DNA of 64,000 nt from the NCBI GenBank assembly GCA_034406715.1, contig CP137864.1, forward strand, positions 744,001 through 808,000. The letters are read 5' to 3'. The position numbers and the translations under genes were made by a program. Shown here piece after piece: positions 44,140 through 56,415 of the stretch; within the stretch, counting starts at the first letter, position 1, and the number at the start of each line of letters is the position of its first letter. The notes under the pieces were generated by a model. That model was not told the origin of the DNA. It did not search any database and worked only from the letters and a program-made list of their open reading frames with translations. The DNA comes from Rhodotorula mucilaginosa. Its lineage: Eukaryota > Basidiomycota > Microbotryomycetes > Sporidiobolales > Sporidiobolaceae.

Positions 44140-47090
44140 TCAGTCTTCGCCGCGCATTCGTGCAAGCTCTTTGGCAAAGCGGCTCTGCAAGTCCGAGACA
44201 TGCGTCAGCGACGAGGGAGGAAGCGAAATCGAATCGGGAGGAGGTGCTCACTCTAGCGCGAATAGTCGGACCGAAACGAAACAGGATCCAAGGGGTAGAT
44301 GCGAGTACAAGCGCGATACAACCTGCGAGGAACGAGGCCCACTGGTGAGGGCAGTCATCGTCGTGAGGGCGCCCCAGTCAGTTCTTTCTTCCTTCCCCTC
44401 GCGTGTTCGGTGGCGTCCTGACCTGATAACCCATTCCATTGTACATCTCTGCATGCGTGGAACGGACGTTAGAGAGTAGAAGTCAGTGCAGGTTGATCCG
44501 CATGCAAAGTGCGGAAAAGCAGGCCGTACGCGTGGTGAACAGCGGCATCGAGAAGCCCATCAAATTCCGGCAAAGCGACTGCCCCGAGAGGGCACTAGAT
44601 GCGTACTGCAATCGCAGAAGATGCAGGGGTCAGTCCGTGGGAGACGAGAATGCTCGAGAAATGGACCGGCAGAGACTGACAATAGTGTAGCAATCGGCGA
44701 GGTAGCTGAAGACGGCGAGATAAATAGTGTAGACGCCGGTGAAAATGAGGGCGACGCCCACAACCGGACCCATCCAGTGACCTCTGCCTTGGCTGAAGGC
44801 GAGAATGAAGGCGCCGGCCGGGAAAACGAGCCCTCCGACGAGGGAAGCGTACAGTCGAGCCTCCGGACCGCGTCGCGCGACATGTTTTCGGTAGAGTCGC
44901 TCTTGATAGAGGTTGGCGCCGAATCCAACGAGGGAAGCAATGCTGCAAGTCGAGGGCGGAAGAGTCAGTCACCGGAGCGAGGCGGTTGGCGAAAAGATTG
45001 AATGAAACGTACACGACCGAATAGAACGTCAAGCCGACCTCGCCTTGGTTGAATCCGTACTGTGTCGCTCGCCACGGTCAGCTTTTACGTGGTATATCTT
45101 GCAGCGGATGATGCTCACGACATCGGCAAAGATGAGCGGGAGTGCCTCTGAGGAAACGCAGCTACGAATCAGTATTCTCTTCGCCTTGCTGCTGTCTGTC
45201 AAAAGGATGAAGCAAAACGCACCGACTAGTAGATAGAGCACGCCCCAACTGAACCCAGCCTGTTCAACTAGAGCGTCAGACATCATCACACATGTGGCGG
45301 TAGTGAATGACGCGGGAGGGTTACCCAGAGGGAGAAAAAGAAGACGATCGCTTCTGTTCCCAGCAGATCTGGAAAAGAAGCATGTCAGAGCGCTGGTCGG
45401 TACGATCTGTTCGGATATCGTGGACGAAAACACTCACATAGCGGACGGGTCATGCTCACGCGGATGAGCACTGCGAGGCTCGCGCGTTCCGCATCCGAAC
45501 GGCATTGGTACCGAGGATCGCCGGACTCTTTCCGCATCTTGCGCGCACGCCTCGAGAGGATGACGGATCCACGCGTCTCCCGCGTGAAGAGAATGATGAG
45601 AACCGCCATGACGCCCGCGAACATCATCTGCGATCAAAGAACATGAGCTGCGATCAGGGCGAAGCGGAAGAGAAAACGAGACAGCCGGGCGACTAACCTG
45701 CACCCATTCGATCCACCGCCACCCTTTCTTGAGCTCGATATAACCGGATACCGCTGGACCGAGTCCGGTACCCATGAAGGCACAGATGGAAAAGATCGAC
45801 ATGGGAAGTCCGCGGTTGTGCGTTTCGAAGAGGTCCGCAACGGTTCCGCCGACCAGCGTCGAGCCGGTAGACGCCGCGACTCCGCCAATGAAGCGAGCGA
45901 TGATGACGGTTGCCTATATAGCGTGTGCTCGGTCAGCTGGCAGATCTTCAATCTGTTCTAGGAGAAAAATCGAAGAAGGACTTGCGATATTTTGCCCGTA
46001 TGCGGTCGGGATGAAAAAGATCGTGTACATGAGCGAGGAGACGACGTATAGAGGGTAGCGACCGTACGCTCTGTAAAGCAGACGCCTCATCAGTCAGGTC
46101 CGCTCGGTCATGGGGATTTGCGCCACGACCTACTCGCTTAGAGGAGCCTGAGAGCGAGAAAGGAGCGTCAGCGGCGGGACAAGGTCCGGGTGTCTAGCTC
46201 TACCATCATGCTCTCCGGCAGCTGATCACTTACCGTAAAGAGCGGACCAACTCCGAACCCGAGGGGGAATCTGCGGTGAAGATTCCCAGAGCGTCAGGAG
46301 CTGCATGGCGAATCGGAACCCTCGCGGAGCCGCAACAACGCACATCGACAAGCCCAGTACAGCGAGCTCGTGCGAGCAGTTTAGTTCGCGCATCATGGAC
46401 GGCGTTCCACTCGCAAATGCCGTTCCGCAGTACGCGACGAGCTGGGAAAAAGTGGCGTGAGCGCGGGCACACAAAACAACGCACCGGACTCGTCATACTC
46501 ACGAGGGTAAAGATGCAGGCGATCAGACATGTCTGCCACTTTTTCCTATCGCTCCACTACCGGGCGGAAGATCCGGTCAGCTGAAAGAAGCGCAAGGACG
46601 AGGACGGAGGAGGAAAACGCACATTGAATGGGTTCTCTGGGTCTCCCTTCTCCCATTCGAGCCAGACCACGTCGCTACTCTCTTGCTCCTTCGCTGCTGA
46701 CGAAGAGATCGTCGCCAAGTCGACTGCCTCTGTCTGTGCCGGCACCCGCTCGAAAGGCGCCATCTTCTCCGACGACGCTGCCGCCGCCACCGTCGCTTCA
46801 CTCGAGCGTTCCTCGTCCGGCGTTGCGCCCTGACTGCCTTCTTCCCATCGCCTGGACCTGCTTGCCGTCCGCGAAGAGCGTCTCGACCGCGTCTCGACCT
46901 CTTCCTCTTGAGACCTCCACTCGTGCAACTCCTCATCCCACAAGACCGCCGTCGAACTCAGCTCCTCCTCTCGCCTGGGCGTTCCGTGGTGCACATGCTC
47001 GTGCGTCGGACGGTGGTGCGCGCCGTGCGGATGTGGAGGAGCGGCCGCTTCGAGATCGCTCTCCGTTTTGTGGTGGTGGTGCGGAGCCAT
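44140..47090 (-). CDS. MFS transporter, DHA1-type (copy 2, His-rich N-terminus)
   Basis: Paralogue of the transporter at 41009-43628, with the same exon order and equivalent splice phases. After the polar N-terminus it shows KGDPENPFN, then FASGTPSMMRELNCSHELAV, spliced FPLGFGVGPLF, an arginine-rich central loop LSRRARKMRKESGDPRYQCR and the end SRFAKELARMRGED at 44140. The N-terminal cytosolic extension, about 100 residues longer, begins MAPHHHHK and has further histidines (HPHGAHHRPTHEHVHHG), then acidic and Ser-rich stretches. Copy 1 lacks this histidine cluster. Transport substrate unknown; the histidines could bind metal or sense pH, which is speculation. Exon borders inside are partly approximate. 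Confidence 0.8.
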
Positions 47091-48433
47091 CTCGGCCGGA
47101 TTGCAGGAGGAAATGGTCCGGAGCTGCGGCAGAAGTCGGCTGGGCAGCAGCTGGGTCTCTCAGGTAGCAGAGCTTGGTGTAGGGACTCGCATGGACCACT
47201 TTGTCGATTGGAGTCAATCCGGGGGAGTCGTTGCTCCGCACTCGTAAGTTATCACATAAGCTGTCGTGGGGCAAAGCGCGGCAATGTGAATCCGTGCCGA
47301 AAACGCGGCCGAGTCGCAGCACGTGAACGTAGACAAAAGCCGCCGCCACATACTGTATCGTTTACATGGTCTACAGTAATAGGAGTCTTTACAGTAGCAA
47401 AGTAATTTGCAAGGCCGTTTGGTTCAGGCAAAGGGCGCGGCAAGGAGCGAGTGATTTCCGACACGCTCGAGCCAAGAGGACTCACTCTGTACGTACTTCG
47501 TGCGCTGCGCCTGCTACCCTCGCAGGACAATCTCCTAGTCCCTGAGCCCGGGTGCTCTCGAACGAGGTATGCCGCCGCCATGATGTCCTCCCCAAGAGCC
47601 GGGCCCGCGCGAGCATTCCCGAAAGAACGCAAGGCGCGCGAAGTGAGCTCCGGAATGGCGCATCAACGCCGAGCTCGGAGCGGTACATTTGCGAGTCGGG
47701 AGGGTCTGCACAGACAAGTGCGGCGTGGCCTGAGGACGTTGGTGCCCCTTGTAGGTCATGCAGACCGCTGGACCTGGCAAAGTTTGCGAGTTGGGCCGTT
47801 CGCACAATCGGGCGTCGACCCGTCGGAGCAGCGAGACGGCATGTGCTCTTCTTGCAGAAGCGATGGGCCGCAAGCATGCGAAGCGAAAAGCAGCCAGTCA
47901 TGGTCAAAGAGCGTCAGCTGACAGGTGGACTGAGAGCGAATGCGAGCGTAGCCCGCCCCTCCCCTGCAAGCGGCGGAGCACAAGGCGCGTGTACAGATGG
48001 GGTGTACATAGCCCTAGGCATTGAAAGCAAAGCAGGCATCTTGCGGCTGGCCATAGCCGAATTGACGGAGCGTGAGCCCGTTCGTCTTCCCCTGTCGGAC
48101 GGTCGACCCGAGGCGAGGCCCGATTGCGGTCTGCTCGTCCCCAAACATAGCCGAGCCCGAGCGTGTGCCGATGCTGCTGCAGCTCATTAAGACGCAGTAC
48201 TCGACCCGATGAGAGCTGAACAAGGCTGCCGGGCAGTGACGTGGTTCTGACGACCTCGGTGTTTTTGATCAGCTGGAGCCAAATTTTCACGTTCGGGCTT
48301 CTCAACTGACGATCGGCTCCGTCGGCGGAGTTTGCTCCTTGGCTGCGACTCTACACTTTCAAGAGCGCAACAGTTCGAGACCTCGACGGTTGCCAAACTC
48401 CACAACACTCGACTCTTGCCGCTCTTTCCCAGA
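47091..48433. promoter_or_regulatory. Divergent intergenic region between MFS copy 2 and the aspartic protease
   Basis: 1.34 kb between starts on opposite strands, so both promoters lie here. An AT-rich pocket at about 47340-47410 stands out. Open frames on both strands carry no recognisable motif. Confidence 0.45.
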
Positions 48434-50046
48434 ATGCCCACAACGTCCACCTGGTCGGCGCTCTCGCTCGCCGCTGCTCTTACCGCAGCAGCGTCACTCG
48501 CAGCTGCATCGCCACTCGGCGCTCGCTCCGCCGCTTCCAACTCTGCACCCGCTCTCGGCAAGCGTAGCGACTACATCACCGTCCCCATCAAGCGGCGCAA
48601 TGCCGACCAGCTCGAACGGCGCGACGCGGACTCGTTCCAGCGGAAAGCGGCCGCGCTCCGAAACAAGTATGGCGGGACCGCACCGAACGCGGTCGGAAGC
48701 GACGGCCAGCCCTTGCGAGGCAAGAAGCGACAGCACTCTATCGACATGACCTCGTACCAAGACTCGTGAGTGCACTCCGAACCGCGCCGGGGCCTCTTGT
48801 TCGGCACTGACCCGCCTCCCTCTTCTCTTCCCTCGTCCTCCTCGCCTCGGTCCGCTCCCCCAATCAGCGAGTGGTTCGGCGAGATCGATGTCGGTACACC
48901 TGCCAATGGCTTCTCGGTCGTGCTCGATACCGGTTCGGCAGACTTGATCCTCGCCGAACCCGGCTGCACTGGCTGCCAAGCCAACACCCCGGGTTACAAC
49001 CCTGGGTCGTCATCGACGTCGAGCACGTCGCGCCAGGACTTTACGATCCAGTACGGTTCGGGATCGGCATCCGGATCCCTCGTCGAGGACCGCATCTCGA
49101 TCGCCAACTACACGCAGCCGAATCAGATCTTTGCCGCATGCAGCACCATGAACAACATCGTCGACGGCACCATTTCTGGCATCCTCGGCCTCGGCTGGCA
49201 GAACATTGCCGCTTCGCAGGCTATGCCCCTCGTCCAGTCCCTCTATGAGAACAACACCCTCCCGGAACCCGTCTTTGCTTTCGCCTTTGAGTGCGTCCCC
49301 CCCACCCTTTGGCTCGCTTCGATTCGGCCAGGCTCCGCTGACTTGGCATACCCTACAGGACTCACACGTTCTACACCAACTCGGCGCCTACTGCCCCTGG
49401 CGGTACGCTCACCATCGGAGGTCTTGACACGAGCCAGTACACCGGCAGCATCAACTGGGTCTCGCTCGTTCAGCCGGCCGGATACTGGGCCATCCCGCTG
49501 CAGGACATCCACGTCGGCGGCAAGTCGCTCGGCATCACCGATCAGCAGGTCGTCATCGACACCGGCACGACTTTGATCGGCATGCCGACCGCCGACGCCC
49601 AACAGGTCTACAGTCAAATCCCCAACTCGCGGTCGATCAACCTCCAGGGCGAGAGCGGCTACTACTCGTTCCCGTGCACCCAGTCGGTCAACGTTGCATT
49701 CACGTTCGGCGGACAGCAGTACTCGGTCGCGTCCGACCAGTTCAACGCCGGCGCGGTCGACTCGACCGGCCAGTACTGCCTCGGCGCCATCTTTGCCCTC
49801 GAGACCGGCTCGTCCAGCTCGATCTCGTTCATCATCGGCGACGCCTTCTTGACCGGAGTTTACAACGCGTACCGCTTCAACCCTCCCGCTGTCGGCTTCG
49901 CCCAGCTCGGTTCCGGCGGAACGGCCAACACCGGAGGCGAGTCGGCCTCGACCTCGGGAGGCTTGACCAGCAACGCCTTCAAGCACACCACAAACGCACT
50001 CGCTGCGCTCGCCGCGACCGCCGTCGGCGCATTCTTCCTCGCCTGA
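48434..50046 (+). CDS. Pepsin-like aspartic protease, secreted, possibly GPI-anchored
   Basis: Predicted 480 residues from exons 48434-48765, 48868-49290 and 49359-50046. A signal peptide (LAAALTAAASLAAASPLG) is followed by a propeptide with dibasic Kex2-type sites in LGKRSDY, IKRRNAD and GKKRQHS. The mature enzyme opens with WFGEIDVGTP; the first catalytic motif is VVLDTGSADLIL and the second VVIDTGTTLIGMP. Between them are IQYGSGSASGSLVEDRISI, ending the flap region, and GILGLGWQNIA. The C-terminus has a Gly/Ser/Thr stretch and then a hydrophobic tail (ALAALAATAVGAFFLA) that suits GPI attachment, as in yapsins. Probably acts at the cell surface. Confidence 0.88.
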
Positions 50047-50394
50047 ATCGCAAGTTAGAGAAGCTCGCTCTCCGCATCGCAACGAACACGTCGGCAAAAC
50101 GGAGGGAGTACCAATCCCTCCACTTCCCCTCTGTCCTCCGCCTCTCCCCTTGTTGTTCGCACACCCACAGACCCTTCATCTCTCTCGACTTGCTCCCGCA
50201 GTTCCGTTTTCAGTCAACTTGTAGCTCTCTTCCCATCCGTACATACTCCCCGCGGCTCATTCCCTTTCTTGTAGTATCATGTACCACTACCCCCTTTCCA
50301 AACGGGACATCTCGCATCGTTCCTCTCATCATATCGCAATCAGAATTTACTCCTCATTCCCCGCACCTCGTGCGCGCCATGCTCATGAATCTGG
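50047..50394. other. Convergent intergenic region
   Basis: 348 bp between the stops of the protease (plus) and IND1 (minus). T- and C-rich with short TTCTTG and GTA runs; taken as shared 3' UTR sequence. Confidence 0.5.
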
Positions 50395-51912
50395 CTATTG
50401 CACCCGAGACCAAACCTTCTCTGCCAGGCGCTTGAACTCGTCCGAAGCGCTTGCAGGCTCGGGCGTCCCGCGCAAAACGACAGGCGTCCCGCGGTCTCCT
50501 TGCGTCGACACGTCCGGCTCGATGGGGATCTGCGCAAGAACGTCGAGACCGAGTGCGGAGCACGCCGACTCGAACGCGGTCGGCGGGCCGAAGAGGTAGT
50601 GCTTCTCTGAAGCGGGCGTCCCCGGCACGTGAAAGTACGACATGTTGAGCACGGCTCCGGTGATCTGGGTTGTCGGATGTCAGAGGGAAAAGGACTGTGA
50701 GTTGGCCCTTCTTCGCTGGAACCTTGACCTGCCGGCCGAACGGGATCAAGAACGCACGGGGATGCCCAGCTTTCGGAATGTAGCCACTCCTTTCCGTGTG
50801 TCTATCAAGGCGACGTTCTGCGGCGTGGAAACGATGACCGAGCCTGTTACAAAGCGAAATGTCACGTCAGTGATCTTAGCAAGAGCACGTAACCTCTTCC
50901 GTGTGCAGCAGCGAGACAGCCAGGGCGCCTCACCACCCACTTCGACGAGTTGTCCGAGACTCAGCGTCACATCCCCAGTGCCGGGCGGCGTGTCGATGAC
51001 GAGCACGTCGAGATCGTGTCCGGACGTGCCCGCTCGCCAATCGACATCGAACAACAGCTGCTGCACTGCCTTCATGACCATCATCCCGCGCCAAACCACT
51101 GGAGTGTCTGCGGGATCCGATGCCGGGTTGGACGGATCAGGTGCGGTATTCGGGAGGAGGAATCCCATCGACATGCAGGGCAAACCGTGCGCTCGCAGCG
51201 GAGTGAGGCGATTGTCTGCGCTGACGACAGATCAGCTCTCAATCTTGTAACGGTACTTGACTACTCTCGAACGAGCTCACCGGAAGTGAGCATCGGCTCT
51301 CCGGCTCCTTCCAGACCCATCAACTTTGGTATCGACGGCCCGAAAATGTCGAGATCGAGGAGACCGACCCGGGGCTTTGCGCCTTCAAGTCCCGTCGCAT
51401 GTATGGAGGAAAGCGCGAGTGCGAGATTGACTGTAAAGAGGTTCACAAGGCGCAAGTCAGTCATGGAGGACATGTCATTCTGCGCGGGGTGTACATCGGT
51501 CGGCCCCGTTCGGATAGCTATGGACCGTTCCAGACGCACCTGCGACGCTGCTCTTGCCGACGCCGCCTTTCCCGCTGCTCACGACGACGACTTTCTTGAC
51601 GCCGGGCAGTTTTCGTTTCTGCGGCAGACCTCGCTGCATTCGCGGCATCGTCGGCGGTGCATTGTTCCTCGGCAGACCCTGCGAGACCGAGAGTGTCAGC
51701 CCGAGAAGCCCGCTTTGAATTACTGCTAGGCATACGGCGCTCACGAGAGGGTTGTCGTGGCTTTCGTGTCGCGAAGATGTCGCAAAGAGACGAGCCGAGG
51801 CGGAGACAGCATTGCGAGCGACGAGAGGGCGGGCAGGCGAGCAGGTACAGCCACACAGCTCCCGAGCAGACTTAACAGCTCGCGCGGCGGACGCTCGCGC
51901 AGTTACAGTCAT
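50395..51912 (-). CDS. IND1: IND1/NUBPL-type P-loop NTPase, complex I Fe-S assembly
   Basis: Predicted 364 residues from exons 51912-51745, 51678-51540, 51430-51281, 51215-50934, 50843-50758 and 50664-50395. Ind1 is a mitochondrial Mrp/Nbp35-class ATPase that delivers Fe-S clusters to complex I. The N-terminus is a basic import sequence (MTVTARASAARAVKSA). The deviant Walker A motif is VVVSSGKGGVGKSSVAVNLA, spliced; then GLLDLDIFGPSIPKLMGL, SMGFLLP, VVWRGMMVMKAVQQLLFDVD and VLVIDTPPGTGDVTLSLGQL. All are diagnostic. However, the segment that normally holds a CPxC pair reads NMSYFHVPGTPASEKHYLFG, with no cysteine. Everything else is conserved, so it is probably expressed and folded, but the shared cluster would need other ligands. 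Confidence 0.87.
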
Positions 51913-52115
51913 GTTGCGGTCCTGTGCGAGAGAGAGAGAAGGAGCTCTTCGTTGCGGCGATGATGACGTGAAGAGAAACGAGAAGAAAGAGAGAAGCATT
52001 CTTATAGGTTCACTTGTTTCATTCTAAGCTGCGAGGAAGAAAGTGCTAGGTGTGTACGGCACAAAGAAAGAAGGGCAAGAAGGAGCGAGAGAGGGCAACC
52101 GTGTCGTCGTGCGCT

Positions 52116-55100
52116 CTAAACATATGCAACCCCTGCCACTGCGCTCAGCAGCATAGCGTCGACCGGCTCTTTCTGTAACCGCTTGTACATCTTCTCGAAG
52201 AAGATCATGCCGGGCTTGGTGCCGCGAGCGATCTGTCGCGCGCGCGCTTCCTCGGCGTCGTCGCTCTGCACGCTCGCCGGGTACATGCCGTGCACGTCGA
52301 GTCCGGAGTAGTCGATCCTCAGCGCAGACAGGGCTCGGTCCTCGTCCGACTCGTCGGCACGTTGACCTTTGGCGCGCTGGTCCTCCCGGATCGCGGCGGC
52401 GAATTGCTCCGGAGTGAGCTGCACCGTCACCGAGACCGGGAACTCGGTCACGCCATAGGACGCCACCGACTTGACGTGGTGCCGGATCACGCCTCGCTGA
52501 GGCGGCTCAGGCAGGTCTGAGTTGAGCGGGAACGCGCGCGCGCGCAAGAGAGAGAGAGAGTCAGTCAAGAGGTCACGAGGGAACGAGGTCGGAATCGCCA
52601 AGAAAAACTCACCCCAGGCGACGACGTCGGCATCAAACGCAATCACCGGCCACATGATGCCGGGATGTTGCAGAACAATGTCGATACTCTTGGTCTGCTT
52701 GACGGCGTTGAGTCGTATCTGCTTGACCGAGACTTGGAAGGTGTCGAGCCACGGGGACGAGTAGGTCACGGCGGGAGGCGGGAGAGGGATGCGGTACGTG
52801 GTGAGGAACTGGCTGACGGGATAGCTATTTGGCGAAAGACACAACGTTAGGTAAGCGAAACACTCTTGCCCGAAGGAAGGAAAAAAGCGACGTACATGAC
52901 GTCCCAGTCCACGCTGAGATCGTCCGCCAACGTCGGTTCCGGGACCGAGTCAGGCGCAGTGAGACCCGCAGTCGCCGAGTTGACCAGGTCGAAGAAGGGA
53001 ATCCCGTCGACGCTCGCGACGTGCAGGTGGAACTCGGGCGGCGAAGTGGTCGTGTTCTCCATGTGGAGGACGAGGAGCCGCTTCGGGTGCTGCGCGTCGT
53101 ACTGCGACCACGACGGGCGCATGAACCATCCGACCGAGAAGATGGACGTGAAGGCGAGGAAGACGAGCAGGCGGGCAGTGAAGGAGGCACCCCAACGGTG
53201 GCAGAAGGGCAGGAACTGCCAACACGAACGGGTTCAGCCTGTGGCCGCTCTTGTTTCCTCAGCGAAGCGAAGGGCGTGCGACTCACCATCGGCAGTGCCA
53301 CTAGGCCGAGAGCGCCGACGAGGATCGCAATGATGAAATCGACGGGCGCGTCGGCACCCATGCGTCCCGTGAGCGGAACGAACAAGTCGAGGAAGCCAAT
53401 CATGCCTTCGACTCCGACGAGCAACGGCAGAGACTGTTAATATAGAGATGAGTAAGTAGCAGCGCGACTGTCAATAGGAGGAGGATGAGGAACCTGCCTG
53501 GCCGATGACATAAGTCATGAGGTGCAAGCCGCGAGATTTGCGGCGCAAGAGGTAGTCGTTCACGATCAACGCGAGCAAATTGGAGACTGCCGACGTCGCA
53601 AACAGGTACGCCGAACCGACGCCGAGCGAGTGGGCAAAGAGCGTGACCGCCGTGTTGTAGATGGTCTGGCCGACGAGCGAGGCGTGCTCGAGCAGAGCCG
53701 ACTCGGCGGCGTCCTGCGGGATCGTGGCGATCGGAGAGCGGACTCGGTTCGCGACGAAGAAGTATTGCCACAGAACTGCACCGAGAAGTGCAGGCGGGCC
53801 GAAGAGCATGAGAGGGAAGGTTTCTTGGCGGAACCTGCCCGGAAGAAGTACGACGGTCAGGACTTCCCGCCGACCTCCGACGAGATGTACTTGCGGCAGA
53901 AAAAAGAAATCTCACCAGCTCATGGACTTGCCAAAGACTGTGCTCGTCAAGAAAGCGACTGCGTTCGCGCTCGCGATCGAGGCGACCATGCTGCCCAAAA
54001 CGCCTACGATGGCGAGGAGGTGCGCCCGGCCGTCCTTGGACCAGTCAACCCGGTCCGATACGACGACGGCCGTCAAAGCGGCGAGGATCCCGTACGCCAA
54101 CGTGGCAGTCGCGCGAGAGTAGACGACAAAGATCTTGCCGCCGAATGCCGAGAAGAAGATGGTGTGCGACGTCGGCGCCGACGGCAAGTTGGGCGTCGGC
54201 TCGGGCGAGTTGCCCATCGACGTCTCGGGCGAGGTGAGGTACTCGAGCAAGGCGATCGTATTGTCTCCCATGTGCTGAACCGAACCGGGCTGGATCGCAT
54301 CGGCCGTGTCGAGCATCGTGTGGTATCGGTAACTGTTCTGGACGAGGGCCATATCCAATCCCGTCAAATTTCCGCTATTCGGGGAGTCGAGAAACACATC
54401 AGCATCGCGCAGGTCATCGCGGAACGAGACCAAACTGGGGCGGGGAGGACTCACTACTGGACAAACTGCCGGAAGTCGGTATCGGAAGCGATGAGACCGG
54501 TCTTGAAGATCTCGCTCGCGATGATGGTCGCATACGGGCTCGGCGTCTTTGCGAGCGCGCGGATCATTTCGGGCGAAGTCGCCTGGAAGACGATCTCTTT
54601 GCCGTCCGTGCCGCACGCCTCGAGGTTGATGACGGCGCGGACCGAGTGGCGGAGAGGGTGTTGCGTGATAAAGACTGGAGCGCGTGATGAACGAGTTGTA
54701 GGTCAATCCGCATGGTCGTGAAAGAAATCGAAAGCGCGGTCACTTACGATGCGATGCGTCTTGTAGACTCTCCTCCGCGCCGTTAAAGACTGCAGGGCTG
54801 ACTCGTCAGGTTCCGCCCCGCACTGCGCAAGCCAGCTTTCGCTACACTCACGGAAGATCACGGCGTTTGTGAGCTTGCGGTCGCCCATGCCCATTACGCG
54901 CAGCGCTTCGAGCATGACGGCGACGCCGACCAGGTCATCGGCGGCGCCAGGACTCGGCAGAGTCGAGTCCGAGTGAGCGTTGACGAGGACGGCGTTCGCC
55001 TTGGAATTCTGTGTGCCGTCCGAGAGGCGGACGATCACGTTCGAGATGCCGAAATACTGTTTCGCTCGCCAACAGTGGAGGGTCAGGTCTGCGAGGTTAC

Positions 55101-55799
55101 GGGAGCTCGAGAGGGAAACAGCCCGACTGACCTTTTTCCACACTTTCTTGTCCATAAAGTCGAAAAGCTGTACGTCCAGGTCAGCTTCCATAATCTGTTG
55201 ATGCCGAAGCCCGTTCTCTGATCCGCAGAGGTGCGGCAAAGAGGAGTGCGAAACCAGGACGAACATGCGTTCCATCTCCAATCTGGGAGGAGACGAGCAT
55301 TGACGGGTCAGCGCACAGTATAGCCGAAGAAGAGGCCAGCAGGACGCACCTGGTGAAAGACCTCGATCTGCATGCCGCCGTCCGGGTGTTGCCTGACGAC
55401 CTGTTCGCGGATCGCGGCAATCTCGTCGAGGATGTAGTTGTCCGTCTCGACCATCTCCTTGGTCCCGACGATGCGGTACTTGGGAGTGCCGTCGGCGTAG
55501 GCGGCCAAGTCGCGGATGTAGCGCATCGCCGACACTTCGCTGAACGTGGGTTGGCCCGCGAGCGAGAACTGCTCGACGCGCGGTTCCGGCAGCTCATAGT
55601 GGAGGTGGACCGAGACGTAGCCGAGCGCAAAGATCAGGGGCAGTACGAGACTAGCAAAGGCGAAGAAGGACCACTGCTTTGGCGGATAGAGCGACCGGCG
55701 AGGAGTCGAAGCCGAGAGCGACGGCGGAGCGGGAGTCGCGAGCGCAGCCTTGACGGTGACGGGTTGGCGATTAGCGGCGACGCCGTTCTCGTCGGCCAT
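52116..55799 (-). CDS. ER/vacuolar membrane M28 metallopeptidase (ERMP1/PFF1 type)
   Basis: Large multi-exon gene for a multi-pass protein with a lumenal zinc aminopeptidase domain. The cytosolic N-tail and first helix (FFAFASLVLPLIFALGYVSV) precede the M28 domain. Zinc ligands and catalytic acids are all visible: VLVNAHSDSTLPSPGAADD (His and Asp), spliced FNGAEESLQDASH (Glu pair), IASDTDFRQFV (Asp) and NSYRYHTMLDTADAIQPGS (His). Several further membrane segments follow (GILAALTAVVVSDRV; LFGPPALLGAVLWQYFFVAN; FIIAILVGALGLVALPM), then a beta-rich lumenal C-terminal region ending at 52116. Family members sit in the ER (ERMP1) or vacuole membrane (Pff1). The location here is unknown. Start at 55799; inner exon borders are not all listed. 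Confidence 0.85.
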
Positions 55800-55992
55800 G
55801 GTCTGATCCGCTCGATTCCGGACCTTGTCTGACTTGAACAAAGAGAGCGAGGGCGGAGACTCGGCTTGGACGAGAACTCGTTTCCCACAGAGCGTATCAT
55901 GCCAGTGAGTATAGCCAGGTAGTACTCGCATAATAGACCAGCCAGCTCACGACTCGCTTTGCCTCTGCAGGTCACCAGCGATCCGCCGTGTC

Positions 55993-56415
55993 ATGTCCGT
56001 CTCGTTTTCCCGTCATTCGCTGCCATTTCGTCATCATCGTCGCAGAGTCATCCCAGCGACCTGGACCAGAGCTGACGCAGTCGACGTTCTCTCATCCTGC
56101 TCGGCTGTCTGCGCTTCCAACTCCGAAACGCCTCCCCGCGCGCCCTGTAGCCCGAAGCCTGCAAGATCCAGTGCGTCTCTTCCTCGGGTGCACGCGTGGA
56201 CGCAGTGCTGACACGCTTGCACTCCGAACAGGAACTGCCTCCTCTCCAACAACTACCAGCAAGACAAGTGCGAAGACGCGATCGCGAACCTGTACAAGTG
56301 CTGCGCGCAGTTCTACGTCAAGAACGGAGACGACGCCAGGACCGACGGCTGCCCGATGCCGAGTGTGCTCCGAAGGAAACTCAAAGACATGAACATACAA
56401 GAGCCGACAAGGTAG
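55993..56415 (+). CDS. CMC4: CMC4-type twin Cx9C mitochondrial protein
   Basis: Small intermembrane-space protein of the Mia40-imported CHCH class. Two exons are secure: 56151-56170 (20 nt) and 56232-56415, spliced to read PEACKIQNCLLSNNYQQDKC followed by EDAIANLYKCCAQFYVKNG, DDARTDGCPMPSVLRRKL and a stop. The cysteine spacing and the tail match yeast Cmc4 and human MTCP1-p8. A CTGTAG acceptor directly before exon 56151 implies at least one upstream exon with the start and the first cysteine. The nearest usable ATG is 55993, but I could not prove which splice joins it, so the 5' end is tentative. Confidence 0.75.

Noticed and set aside
52545-52565. GC/GA dinucleotide runs as a special repeat
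   Set aside because: Short simple-sequence tract inside an intron of the M28 peptidase gene; similar runs occur elsewhere (for example near 19731-19744) and look ordinary.
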